Notes under the pieces: model-generated
Seen by the model: only the letters and a program-made list of their open reading frames with translations
What the model was told of the DNA's origin: nothing
The model's database searches: none
Assembly: GCA_902786545.1 (NCBI GenBank)
Contig: CADACU010000015.1
Coordinates: 1-39,866 of the forward strand
From: an uncultured Anaerovibrio sp.
Lineage (GTDB): Bacteria; Bacillota; Negativicutes; Selenomonadales; Selenomonadaceae
Reading direction: 5' to 3'
Length of the DNA: 39,866 bases
In this document: piece by piece, positions 15,886-24,426 of the stretch
How positions within the stretch are numbered: the first letter of the stretch is position 1
How the letters are laid out: the number at the start of each line of letters is the position of its first letter
Made by a program: the position numbers and the translations under genes

Positions 15886-16830
15886 GTGAGTGATAATAAA
15901 TTGCAAAGCTACACTGCTTTAGGAAAGCAGATTTACGATATAAGAAAGACCAGGGAGGCCAGACGGTATTATGTATTTGTGCTGCGGTCAGTTTTTTTGC
16001 GGGGAAAATTGGACAAGCTACAGCGGCATTTTACCAGCACACCGTTGTTGACTGAGGTGCAGAAGCTATATCCATTTGTTTATGAACAGCCTACCCGGGC
16101 GTTTTTTTATAACAAGTCCACCTTTGAGGAGCGGGCTGAGATTGTAACAAAGCATATGGATTATTTAGCTGAAATGCTAAAACCAGAGGTGTTGTTGGAC
16201 ATTTATCGGGAAAAGGATATCCCGCTTTGGGAAGGCGGCGATGTAGATGGCAAACGATTTTGGGCATCGCTTTTCTATGAGCCGGGACAGCGGAAGGAAG
16301 GCATTTTATCTGTGATGCTGCGTCTGGATGAGGAACCGCTGTACCAGATGATTTTTTGGATTGCTCCGGATAAGGCCGGGGAATGGTCCATGTGGATTGG
16401 GGCTATGCAAGGTCCGAATATGGATGATGCCAAGGAGGTTATCAAAAAGATAACCAAGCGTTGTCACAGCTATCGCACGAAAAATCTTATTCTATACATT
16501 GCCCAGGCGGTGGCCCGGGGATTGGGGTTAAAGCGAATTTATGCTGTAACTAATTATGGCTATTATGCCAATAACCATGTAAGGATGGACCGGAAGCTGA
16601 AAACATCCTTTAGCGATTTTTGGGCAGAAGCCGGAGGACATCCCACCGAGGATAAGCGCTTTGATATCCTGCCGTTAGTGGAAACCCGGAAAACCATGGA
16701 GGAAGTACCTACCAGAAAACGGGCAGTATACCGCCGGCGGTTTGAATTGTTGGATGAGATAGATGACAGTGTAAATAAATCATTGATAAATTTAAGTCGT
16801 AGTAATAAGGCATTAGAATTGGGAGACTAA
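15886..16830 (+). CDS. VirK/YbjX family (DUF535) protein
   Basis: The 314-residue protein matches the DUF535/VirK family: IGAMQGPN, an ARGLGLKRIYAVTNYGYYAN stretch, DRKLKTSFSDFWAEAGG and a C-terminal RKRAVYRRRFELLDEI. The biochemical activity of the family is not settled. Members are linked to envelope and virulence phenotypes in Gram-negative bacteria, and the mid-region looks like a GNAT-type fold (my inference). There is no signal peptide. GTG 15886 is the most plausible start, 6 bases after the GT2 stop, but its ribosome site is weak. It ends 2 bases before the sialyltransferase-like gene, so it may act on the LPS or surface glycan made by this operon. Confidence 0.82.
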   Translation: MSDNKLQSYTALGKQIYDIRKTREARRYYVFVLRSVFLRGKLDKLQRHFTSTPLLTEVQKLYPFVYEQPTRAFFYNKSTFEERAEIVTKHMDYLAEMLKPEVLLDIYREKDIPLWEGGDVDGKRFWASLFYEPGQRKEGILSVMLRLDEEPLYQMIFWIAPDKAGEWSMWIGAMQGPNMDDAKEVIKKITKRCHSYRTKNLILYIAQAVARGLGLKRIYAVTNYGYYANNHVRMDRKLKTSFSDFWAEAGGHPTEDKRFDILPLVETRKTMEEVPTRKRAVYRRRFELLDEIDDSVNKSLINLSRSNKALELGD

Positions 16831-16832
16831 GG

Positions 16833-18032
16833 ATGCGGATTTTATTTGTTTGTTCAACAGAGTTTCAGATATTAAATGCTCTCAATATAAAGGTTCATCT
16901 TTTTCCTGACAGTCAGGCGGATATTGTCCTGCAACGGGCTGAATACAGTGGGATTGCAGCACGATTGAGACCCTTGGGGTTATTCGATAATATTTGTTGT
17001 GCAAGGCCATATCTTATGGATTTACATGAGTACAAGCTGGCAATGCGTGAAACTGGTCACTGTGATACAAGCATTGGTGGTGCTATATTGAATTCACTTG
17101 TTAATATGTGGAGGAAGATTGCTGGTGGTATTTTAGGGCCGAAGTATCATTTGAATAATTTGCTGGATGATTATAAAGCTATTCGTGATACCCATTATGA
17201 TATGGTTCTTATGCAGAGTGGTAATGCGATTGTACGCAATTTTTATGCCGATATGCATGGGAAAACCGAAATGGCAATTTTGGACGAAGGTATAGGCTCT
17301 TACTGTGATAATACAATTTGCCATAAGGATACAAAGGCGGATGCGGCCTATCTTTATGATCCGGATATTGCAGTGTATAATAATGATGATATTGCGTTTG
17401 TCAGGATACCTAAGCTGTCGTCTGAGGATAAAGCTTTCGTCAGCATTTTAAATAAAGTTTTTGATTATTTACCTAAATCTAATATTCATAAAAACGAATT
17501 GATATTCTTTGATCAGGGTGGCGAACTCATGCCATCATATTTACAGAATCCCAATTGGCTGGTGCGATTGTTGTTGGCTAATTCCATAAGAAAGCATCTT
17601 GAGAATCATGAAAGCTATATAACACAGGTTAAAACCTTTAAAAAAATTGCTGCCGACCAAACAGTTTACATAAAATATCACCCAAGAACACCAGAGGGAA
17701 TGCTTAAGGAATATGATGCAACTAAATTTAAAGCTATAGAACCACGGAAAATTCCATGGGAATTGTATGCTATAAATAATAATGTCACTGGGTGCAATCT
17801 TTTGACAATTTCCTCAAGTTCCATATGTTTATACCCTATGACAGTCGGTGGCGACAATAAATGTATAGTATTGTACAAGTGTGTAGGTCATGATATGCCG
17901 GAAAAATATCGAAAAATGATGGATAATATTGCAGAAAAATATAAAGATTATTTTGTTATTGGTAATGATTTAGATGAAGTTTGTTCCGAGTGCCAACAAA
18001 AGTCAACTTATTCAAAAGGATATAGTGTATAA
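16833..18032 (+). CDS. Bacterial sialyltransferase-like glycosyltransferase (GT52/polysialyltransferase type), candidate nonulosonic-acid transferase
   Basis: The 399-residue protein shows the three short motifs shared by bacterial sialyltransferase families GT38, GT52 and GT80: D151-E-G153 in AILDEGIGSY, H283-P284 in YIKYHPRTP, and a run of four serines (327-330) in LTISSSSICLY. In known enzymes the D/E-D/E-G motif and HP bind and position CMP-sialic acid. It is the first gene before a complete set of pseudaminic-acid genes, so I infer that it transfers the nonulosonic acid onto LPS or another glycan. The gene is clearly more AT-rich than its upstream neighbours, suggesting separate acquisition. 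No signal peptide is seen. Confidence 0.7.
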   Translation: MRILFVCSTEFQILNALNIKVHLFPDSQADIVLQRAEYSGIAARLRPLGLFDNICCARPYLMDLHEYKLAMRETGHCDTSIGGAILNSLVNMWRKIAGGILGPKYHLNNLLDDYKAIRDTHYDMVLMQSGNAIVRNFYADMHGKTEMAILDEGIGSYCDNTICHKDTKADAAYLYDPDIAVYNNDDIAFVRIPKLSSEDKAFVSILNKVFDYLPKSNIHKNELIFFDQGGELMPSYLQNPNWLVRLLLANSIRKHLENHESYITQVKTFKKIAADQTVYIKYHPRTPEGMLKEYDATKFKAIEPRKIPWELYAINNNVTGCNLLTISSSSICLYPMTVGGDNKCIVLYKCVGHDMPEKYRKMMDNIAEKYKDYFVIGNDLDEVCSECQQKSTYSKGYSV

Positions 18033-18083
18033 TACAATTCGCGGCTTGATGGGAATAACTTTTTATAACCAAATGAATAAGAA

Positions 18084-18092
18084 TGATATAAT
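18084..18092 (+). promoter_or_regulatory. Extended -10 promoter ahead of pseB
   Basis: TGATATAAT (18084-18092) is a perfect extended -10 element (TGnTATAAT) with no clear -35. A start near 18099 would give a leader of about 26 bases before pseB ATG 18125. It implies that the nonulosonic-acid genes can be transcribed apart from the LPS operon. Confidence 0.5.
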
Positions 18093-18124
18093 ATACAAAA
18101 TTGATAAGGTGGTGTGTATAGCGT

Positions 18125-19120
18125 ATGCTTACAAACAAAACGATATTGATTACAGGTGGAACAGGGTCCTTCGGAAATACCTTTGTTCCAATGACCTTAA
18201 AGAAATATAATCCAAAGAAGCTTATCATATATTCCCGGGATGAGATGAAGCAGTGGAATATGGCCAAGAAGTTTCAGGGAGACGAACGAGTTCGTTTCTT
18301 TATTGGTGATGTAAGAGATAAGGACAGATTGTATCGGGCCCTGAACGGAGTGGATTTTGTAGTTCATGCAGCAGCTACTAAGATTGTGCCTACCGCTGAA
18401 TATAATCCTTTTGAATGTATCAAGACAAATGTAAATGGTGCTATGAATATCATTGATGCTTGCATTGATTCGGGGGTTAAGCGGGTAGTGGCTCTTTCCA
18501 CGGATAAAGCCAGCTCTCCGATAAATCTTTATGGCGCAACAAAGCTGTGCTCTGATAAGATTTTTATTGCCGGCAATTCATATTCTGCCGGAAAGACCAA
18601 GTTTGCAGTGGTACGCTACGGCAATGTAATGGGCTCCCGTGGCTCCGTTATCCCATATTTTCTGGAGACAGCCAAGAGTGGCAAGCTTACCATCACTGAT
18701 AAGCGGATGACCAGATTTATGATTTCTCTGGAGCAGGGGGTTGAACTGGTTTGGCATGCCTTTGATGATATGGAGGGCGGCGAAATCTATGTAAAGAAAA
18801 TACCTTCCATGAATATCTGTGATATTGCTACTGCCGTGGATGATAAAGCCGAGCAGGTGGAGATTGGTATCCGCCCTGGCGAAAAGCTCCACGAGCAGAT
18901 GATTGGTGTGGAGGACTCACACTTCACTTATGAATATCCGGAGCATTTTAAAATATTGCCGCAAATTTGCAATTGGGGGCCTATGGAAGCCATGATAAAG
19001 GGCGGTACAAAGGTACCGGAGGGCTTCAGCTACACCTCGGACAATAATAAGGAGTGGATGAGCATACCACAGCTTCAGGCATGGATTGAAGCAAATCGCA
19101 TAAAAATTGGCAGTATTTAA
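18125..19120 (+). CDS. pseB: UDP-N-acetylglucosamine 4,6-dehydratase (5-inverting)
   Basis: The 331-residue extended SDR protein has GGTGSFGNTFV as the NAD(P) motif, YSRDEMKQWNM, HAAATKIVPTAEYNPFECI, LSTDKASSPINLYGATK (the catalytic lysine stretch in which PseB differs from ordinary epimerases) and VRYGNVMGSRGSVIP. It catalyses the first step of pseudaminic acid synthesis: UDP-GlcNAc to UDP-2-acetamido-2,6-dideoxy-beta-L-arabino-hexos-4-ulose. The ribosome site AAGGTGG is 12 bases upstream of ATG 18125. It is followed 14 bases later by pseC, its pathway partner. Confidence 0.95.
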   Translation: MLTNKTILITGGTGSFGNTFVPMTLKKYNPKKLIIYSRDEMKQWNMAKKFQGDERVRFFIGDVRDKDRLYRALNGVDFVVHAAATKIVPTAEYNPFECIKTNVNGAMNIIDACIDSGVKRVVALSTDKASSPINLYGATKLCSDKIFIAGNSYSAGKTKFAVVRYGNVMGSRGSVIPYFLETAKSGKLTITDKRMTRFMISLEQGVELVWHAFDDMEGGEIYVKKIPSMNICDIATAVDDKAEQVEIGIRPGEKLHEQMIGVEDSHFTYEYPEHFKILPQICNWGPMEAMIKGGTKVPEGFSYTSDNNKEWMSIPQLQAWIEANRIKIGSI

Positions 19121-19134
19121 GCGGAGGAAATGAA

Positions 19135-20328
19135 TTGGAAGATTTAGCTATAAATGGTGGAAAGCCGGTCTTTGACAAAAGAATCGGTTATGGGCATCAG
19201 TACATTGATGAGGCAGATATACAAGCTGTGGTGGATGTGCTGAAAAGTGATTTTCTCACCTGTGGACCGAAAATTGAAGAAGCAGAGAAGAAGCTTTGCG
19301 ACATAACAGGAGCAAAACACGCTGTTCTTATTGCCAATGGTACGGCAGCTCTTCATGCCATGATTTTTGCGGCCGGTATTGGCCCGGGGGACGAGGTTAT
19401 TACTACACCCCTTACTTTTGCGGCATCGGCTAACTGTGCCCTGTACTGCGGGGCCAGACCGGTATTTGCCGATATAAATCCTGAAACTTATAATATTGAC
19501 CCGCAAAGTATTGAAGAAAAAATTACCGATAAAACCAAAGCCGTTGTGGCAGTGGATTTTACGGGCCAGGCAGTTGAAGCAGATAAAATACGGGCCATCT
19601 GTGATAAGCACAATCTGATTTTTATCGAGGATGCAGCCCATTCCCTGGGAACTAAGTATAATGGCAAGCTGGTAGGAAGTATTGCCGATATGACTGAGTT
19701 CAGCTTTCACCCGGTAAAGACCTGTACCGCTGGTGAGGGAGGGGCCATTACCACCAATGACGATGAGCTTTATAAGAGACTTGTATTGTTCCGTACCCAT
19801 GGAATCACCAGAGCACAGGAGCTTATGGACAAGCCGGCGGAAGGTGGCTGGTATTATCAGCAGATTGATCTGGGATATAATTACCGCATGACGGATATGC
19901 AGGCGGCGTTGCTCAGTTCTCAGCTTGATAAGCTTGAAATGTTTGGCAAAAGGCGTAAGGAACTGGTGCGGCGGTACGATGAGGCTTTTTCTGCTATGCC
20001 TGAGATTGTTGTGCAGAAAGAGATTCCGGAATCAGATACAGTACGCCATCTGTATATCATTCAGCTGAATTTGGATATGCTGACCTGCAGTCGCAGGGAG
20101 ATATTCGAGGCTCTGCAGGCCGAAGGAGTTGGGGTAAATGTACATTATATACCAGTATATTCCTTCCCATACTACCAAAAGCTGGGATATAGGATGGGCG
20201 AATGCCCAAAGGCCGAGCACTTGTATGAAAGGATTATATCCATTCCTTTGTATTATTCCCTGACCGATGCGGAGCAGGACAAGGTCATTAAGGCCATAGA
20301 AAAGGTTATTGCATATTACAGAAGGTGA
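19135..20328 (+). CDS. pseC: UDP-4-amino-4,6-dideoxy-N-acetyl-beta-L-altrosamine transaminase
   Basis: The 397-residue DegT/DnrJ/EryC1 family aminotransferase uses PLP bound to K195 in SFHPVKTCTAGEGG. Other marks are SDFLTCGPKIEEAE at the N-terminus, ANGTAALHAMI, TTPLTFAASANC, IEDAAHSLGTKY and GYNYRMTDMQAAL. It converts the PseB keto-sugar to the 4-amino sugar using glutamate. I place the start at TTG 19135, 7 bases after GGAGG (19123-19127); the ATG at 19130 is out of frame and closes at once. Its stop overlaps the beginning of the aldo/keto reductase region, showing tight coupling. Confidence 0.94.
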   Translation: MEDLAINGGKPVFDKRIGYGHQYIDEADIQAVVDVLKSDFLTCGPKIEEAEKKLCDITGAKHAVLIANGTAALHAMIFAAGIGPGDEVITTPLTFAASANCALYCGARPVFADINPETYNIDPQSIEEKITDKTKAVVAVDFTGQAVEADKIRAICDKHNLIFIEDAAHSLGTKYNGKLVGSIADMTEFSFHPVKTCTAGEGGAITTNDDELYKRLVLFRTHGITRAQELMDKPAEGGWYYQQIDLGYNYRMTDMQAALLSSQLDKLEMFGKRRKELVRRYDEAFSAMPEIVVQKEIPESDTVRHLYIIQLNLDMLTCSRREIFEALQAEGVGVNVHYIPVYSFPYYQKLGYRMGECPKAEHLYERIISIPLYYSLTDAEQDKVIKAIEKVIAYYRR

Positions 20329-20333
20329 TTTTG

Positions 20334-21227
20334 GTGGAACTTTGTTTAGGGACAGTTCAATTTGGCATGAATTATGGCATAAAGGGGCAGAAGCAGCCAA
20401 GCGTGGAGCAGGCGGTGGAAATGCTTGATTATGCTACCCAAAACGGCATCAGTACAATAGATACTGCTAATGCCTATGGTACTGCTGAGGATGTTGTAGG
20501 AACTTTTTTGGCGAAGAAAACCATCTCCAGAGATAAGCTGTTTATTATTTCCAAGTTTCGTCCTAATTTATTGGATGGTGTAGCAACAGATGACTATTAC
20601 AGGATAATGCGGGAGAATTTGGAAAATACTCTTTCAAGACTGGGAACGGATTATTTGGACAGCTATCTTCTGCATAGTGCCCGATATGTTTTCAGTGATG
20701 AAATAATTAGTACTCTTAACCGGATGAAACAGGATGGCTTGGTAAAACGGGTGGGAGTATCTGTATACGAGCCGGAGGAAGCCAAGAAGTGTATAGAGCG
20801 GCCAAATGTGGAATTCATGCAGCTTCCTTATAGCATTTTTGACCAACGGATGGAAAAGGCGGGAGTATTTAAGGAAGCTGAGAGGGATAATATTCAAATT
20901 CATTCCCGTAGTGCGTTTATTCAGGGCCTTATCCTTATGGGGGAAGAGGAAGTGCCATCGTTCCTGGCGAAAGCAAAACCGATAGTTAACAAAATTTCTT
21001 TGCTCTGCCAAAGACACGGATTATCAAGAATCGCTTTGGCGATGAACTATGTTAAGCAGCAATCACGGATTAGCCATTTGGTATTTGGCGTGGACAGTAT
21101 TGAGCAGTTAAAGGAAGATATTAGAATTTTCCAGGAGGATATTCCGGCGGATACTATTGATGATATTGCCAAAGAGTTTAGGGATATTGAGGCAGATATT
21201 GTTATGCCAAGCTTGTGGAAAAAGTAA
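20334..21227 (+). CDS. Aldo/keto reductase family protein in the nonulosonic-acid locus
   Basis: The roughly 297-residue protein is a TIM-barrel aldo/keto reductase: LCLGTVQFGMNYGI at the start, STIDTANAYGTAE containing the catalytic Asp and Tyr, DYLDSYLLHSA with the conserved His, and a C-terminal LVFGVDSIEQL cofactor segment. NAD(P)H-dependent reduction of a sugar carbonyl is the general family reaction. The standard pseudaminic pathway has no such step, so its substrate here is unknown. Together with the SpsF and class III aminotransferase genes that follow, it may make or modify a side branch of the sugar. GTG 20334 or TTG 20331 is the likely start, behind GAAGGTGA. Confidence 0.82.
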   Translation: MELCLGTVQFGMNYGIKGQKQPSVEQAVEMLDYATQNGISTIDTANAYGTAEDVVGTFLAKKTISRDKLFIISKFRPNLLDGVATDDYYRIMRENLENTLSRLGTDYLDSYLLHSARYVFSDEIISTLNRMKQDGLVKRVGVSVYEPEEAKKCIERPNVEFMQLPYSIFDQRMEKAGVFKEAERDNIQIHSRSAFIQGLILMGEEEVPSFLAKAKPIVNKISLLCQRHGLSRIALAMNYVKQQSRISHLVFGVDSIEQLKEDIRIFQEDIPADTIDDIAKEFRDIEADIVMPSLWKK

Positions 21228-21253
21228 CCCATAATATTTACGGAGATGATAGC

Positions 21254-22006
21254 GTGGAAGTTTTGGCGATAGTTCAGGCGAGGTGTTCATCCAGTCGACT
21301 GCCTGGCAAAGTTATTAAAGAATTGGCTGGTAAGCCGATGATAGTGCAGGAACTGGATCGGTTGAGCCGCAGCAAGATGATTGATAAAATCGTACTGGCT
21401 ACCAGCACAGAGGATAGCGATGACCCGTTGGAAAAGGCGTTGTCCGGGACAGGTATAGAGGTTTTTCGTGGCAATCTGGACGATGTACTGGACCGGTATT
21501 ATCAGTGTGCCAAACAGTACCAGCCCAAGCATGTAGTAAGAATTACGGGGGATTGTCCGGTAATTGACTGGCGGTTGGTGGATGAGATAATAGACAAGCA
21601 CATTGCCCATGGCAATGACTATACGGTTACCAGTGAGGAATTTCCGGATGGACTTGATACAGAGGTTATGCGCTTTTCGGTACTTGAGAAGGCATGGGAA
21701 AAGGCCAGAATGCTATCGGAGCGGGAGCATGTGACGCTTTATATACGAAATCATAAGGAGGATTTTAATACGGAAGAAATTTCTTGTGTGCGAAAACTGG
21801 ATTACATGCGCTGGACTGTGGATGAGCCCCGGGATTTTGCCTTTGTGGAAAAAATATATGATGGACTTTATGAAGATAATCCGGATTTTTCTATGGAGGA
21901 TATCCTGCTTTTGCTGGAGAAACAGCCGGAGCTGTTGGATATAAACAGTGATATTCAGCGCAATGCCGGCCTGGCAAAATCCTTGGCTAATGATTCAGAA
22001 ATATAA
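21254..22006 (+). CDS. spsF: SpsF-type cytidylyltransferase
   Basis: The 250-residue protein belongs to the CMP-sugar synthetase-like SpsF group (spore-coat polysaccharide type): IVQARCSSSRLPGKVIKEL at the start, VLATSTEDSDDPLE, VFRGNLDDVLDRYY, RITGDCPVIDW and MRWTVDEPRDFAFV. It has the QARxxSxRLPGK nucleotide loop rather than the PARGGSKRIPRKN loop of PseF/NeuA. Since no ordinary PseF is in the locus, it is the only visible candidate to activate the nonulosonic acid with CMP, or it activates a different precursor. GTG 21254 follows GGAG at 21242-21245; the in-frame extension upstream to 21215 lies inside the previous gene. Confidence 0.85.
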   Translation: MEVLAIVQARCSSSRLPGKVIKELAGKPMIVQELDRLSRSKMIDKIVLATSTEDSDDPLEKALSGTGIEVFRGNLDDVLDRYYQCAKQYQPKHVVRITGDCPVIDWRLVDEIIDKHIAHGNDYTVTSEEFPDGLDTEVMRFSVLEKAWEKARMLSEREHVTLYIRNHKEDFNTEEISCVRKLDYMRWTVDEPRDFAFVEKIYDGLYEDNPDFSMEDILLLLEKQPELLDINSDIQRNAGLAKSLANDSEI

Positions 22007-22033
22007 CATAAATGTATAAGGAGATGCAGATTA

Positions 22034-23323
22034 ATGCAGAGTTTTACCAAATCCCAGGAATTATTGAAAAGAGAGTTGCAGGTTTCTCCTCTGGCGGCCC
22101 AGACATTTAGTAAATCCTACCGCTATTTTTGTCAGGGAATAGCACCAAGCTATATGGACCATGGGGAAGGCTGTTACATATATGATGTGGACGGCAACAA
22201 GTTTATTGACTATATGTGTGCTTTGGGGCCAATTACGGTCGGTTACAATGAGCCATCAATCAATGAAGCAGTAATCAAGCAGGTAAATAAATTTGCCAGC
22301 GGGTCCCTGCAGTCAGAGCTGGAAGTGGAGCTGGCGGAAAAATTGTGTCAGATTGTTCCTTGTGCGGAAATGGTTCGGTTCGTAAAAAATGGCGGTGATG
22401 CCACTACGGCAGCCATCCGCTTGGCCAGAGCCTATACAGGCCGGGATATGGTGCTGATGTCCGGCTACCATGGTATGCATGATTGGTCTATTGGTGCCTC
22501 GGAAAACCATAAGGGTGTGCCGGAGGCAGTGCGCAAGCTGACCATGAATTTTACCTATAACGATTTAAATGACTTGGAGGACAAGCTGAAGCAGCACGAA
22601 GTAGCTGCCGTTATCCTTGAGCCAATTCAGAGTAATGGACCTCAGGAGGGCTTTTTACAGGGCGTAAAGGAATTAGCCCACAAATATGGTGCGTTGCTTG
22701 TTTTTGATGAGGTGGTATCTGGCTTCAGATATGCCTTGGGTGGTGGCTCTGAACTTTGTGGCGTGGTGCCTGATATGGCGGCGTTTGGCAAAGGTATGGC
22801 CAACGGTTATCCTATTTCGGCAGTGGCCGGCCGCAAGGAAATATTGCAGCAGATTGAGCATGGGGTATTCGTATCTACCACTTTTGGCGGGGACAGCATC
22901 TCCATGGCGGCAGCTCTGGCTACCATAAAGATTTTGGAGCAGCCAGGATTTTATGAGCATATAACAAAGATTGGTACTATGCAGCGGGATGGTATTGCCG
23001 AGCTTATAAAGAAGTATGATTTGGGGGATGTGTTGTCCGTAAGTGGTATGCCTGCTCATGCGGGGGTATCCTTCGAAGGACATGGTTCTCTGAATTACTT
23101 GGATATTCAGTCGGTATATTCTCAGACTATGATTGAAAATGGTATTCTGGTATTTGCCATATATAACCTTAACAAGTCGCATACAGAAAAGGAAGCTAAG
23201 GCATATATTGAGGCAACAGACAAGGCCTTTGCCTTGATTAAAGAGGCCGTAGAAAAGGACAGCCTGGAAGGAATTTTGCGTGGGGGCAGGGTTGATCCGG
23301 TATTTAAGAGAAATATTAAGTGA
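22034..23323 (+). CDS. Class III PLP aminotransferase, GSA-aminomutase-like, in the nonulosonic-acid locus
   Basis: The 429-residue protein shares the fold and core motifs of HemL (YDVDGNKFIDYMCALGPI, KNGGDATTAAIRLARA, SGYHGMHDW, VFDEVVSGFR, and PLP lysine K253 in FGKGMANGYPISA) but differs in detail, for example KNGGDATT instead of NSGTEATM. hemL at the window start supplies the haem function, so this copy should act on a sugar or related ketone/aldehyde. Similar enzymes occur with SpsF and aldo/keto reductases in some surface-glycan loci (recollection, not checked). Its likely role is to place an extra amino group on the nonulosonic acid or its substituent. Start ATG 22034 follows AAGGAG. 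Enzyme class is firm; the substrate is unknown. Confidence 0.87.
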   Translation: MQSFTKSQELLKRELQVSPLAAQTFSKSYRYFCQGIAPSYMDHGEGCYIYDVDGNKFIDYMCALGPITVGYNEPSINEAVIKQVNKFASGSLQSELEVELAEKLCQIVPCAEMVRFVKNGGDATTAAIRLARAYTGRDMVLMSGYHGMHDWSIGASENHKGVPEAVRKLTMNFTYNDLNDLEDKLKQHEVAAVILEPIQSNGPQEGFLQGVKELAHKYGALLVFDEVVSGFRYALGGGSELCGVVPDMAAFGKGMANGYPISAVAGRKEILQQIEHGVFVSTTFGGDSISMAAALATIKILEQPGFYEHITKIGTMQRDGIAELIKKYDLGDVLSVSGMPAHAGVSFEGHGSLNYLDIQSVYSQTMIENGILVFAIYNLNKSHTEKEAKAYIEATDKAFALIKEAVEKDSLEGILRGGRVDPVFKRNIK

Positions 23324-23332
23324 GTATATAAT

Positions 23333-24409
23333 ATGTTGGATTTGCAGCAGCTATTTGTAAACGAATTTAATGGATTGGCTAAATTGGCCAATACCTGTCC
23401 TGGTACTTGGCAAGAAATATCTTCAAGTTTGTCATATTTACCAGTAGCATATACACGGGATTCATTGGAATACCAATATGCTTATATGAGTGCTTTTGTA
23501 GATGAATTGATAGATATATCCGTTGTGTTGTATCAAAAAGATAGGATTATAGGTTTTTGGCCACTATCTTTACGGAAAAAGGATGGTGTCTATGAATTTG
23601 CTACTAATCAGGGAGCAGTTTTGCCGCCTGTTTATTTGCCGACTATTTCTGAGCGTTTGATAAAGAAATATGACAGTCTTTGTCTTGAAGCAATGAAAAA
23701 ACTATATGATAGCAATAAAGACAAAGTTAGTATCAGCAGTAAATGGGTGACAACAGTATCATTTTTAGCAAGCAATATTTTGTCTCAAAACATATTATGG
23801 GAACAAAAATGTATGTTATTGGGGGCTGTTCCTAGAGTTCTCCACGGTTTGTATGTAGATTTATCCAGAGAAGTGAAAGATATACATGGTAATTTGCGTA
23901 AGTCTTACCGTTCATTGATTAACGAGGGCGAAAGATTGTGGCAGGTAGAAGTTCACGATAAGGTTAGTGATGAAGTTTTTGAAGAATTCCACCAGCTTCA
24001 TATAGCCGTATCTGGGCGAGTGACCCGGCCACAAGATACCTGGGAATTACAGAAAAGAGCAATAAATGATGGCCAAGATTTTTTAGTAACAGTTCGTGAT
24101 GGTGAACAAGTGTTGCGTGGGGGGGGGCTGTTTGAATGTTCTTCAACGGAAGGGTGTTATGCAGTTGGTGCTTATGATAGAAATCTATTCGATAAACCTG
24201 TGAGCCATGTTGTTCAGTGGACAGCTATTAAGCATCTAAAGGAAACAGGTAGAAGATGGCATTATGTTGGACAAAGATTTTATCCTGGCGATATTCCATC
24301 CCCAACTCCAAAAGAGTTGCAGATTGCCTACTTCAAAGAAGGATTTGCAACTGATACGGTTTTGACTCTGTTATTAAGTGTGGATCTTGAAAAAGGAGCT
24401 TTGAGATAA
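23333..24409 (+). CDS. FemAB-like / GNAT-fold acyltransferase
   Basis: The 358-residue protein has the double-GNAT look of FemAB / BioF2-like acetyltransferases. Its N-terminal half carries LIDISVVLYQKDRIIGFWPL, and the C-terminal half carries HGLYVDLSREV...LRKSYRSLINEG, FHQLHIAVSGRVTRPQDTW, FLVTVRDGEQVLRGGGLF, a GCYAVGAYDRNLF stretch, HVVQWTAIKHLKETG and IAYFKEGF. Family members attach amino acids from tRNA or acyl groups from CoA to amines. In this locus the amine could be that made by the aminotransferase next door (inference). The gene is AT-richer than its neighbours and has a poor ribosome site, consistent with separate acquisition. Confidence 0.7.
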   Translation: MLDLQQLFVNEFNGLAKLANTCPGTWQEISSSLSYLPVAYTRDSLEYQYAYMSAFVDELIDISVVLYQKDRIIGFWPLSLRKKDGVYEFATNQGAVLPPVYLPTISERLIKKYDSLCLEAMKKLYDSNKDKVSISSKWVTTVSFLASNILSQNILWEQKCMLLGAVPRVLHGLYVDLSREVKDIHGNLRKSYRSLINEGERLWQVEVHDKVSDEVFEEFHQLHIAVSGRVTRPQDTWELQKRAINDGQDFLVTVRDGEQVLRGGGLFECSSTEGCYAVGAYDRNLFDKPVSHVVQWTAIKHLKETGRRWHYVGQRFYPGDIPSPTPKELQIAYFKEGFATDTVLTLLLSVDLEKGALR

Positions 24410-24426
24410 TCAAAGAAGTGCTATAG

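Noticed and set aside
17974-18210. Small frame spanning the end of the transferase-like gene and the start of pseB
   Set aside because: It overlaps both real genes in another frame and has no ribosome site or recognisable product.
22034-23323. Second hemL (duplicate haem gene)
   Set aside because: Its substrate-side motifs differ from HemL and it lies in a sugar operon, so a separate function is more likely.
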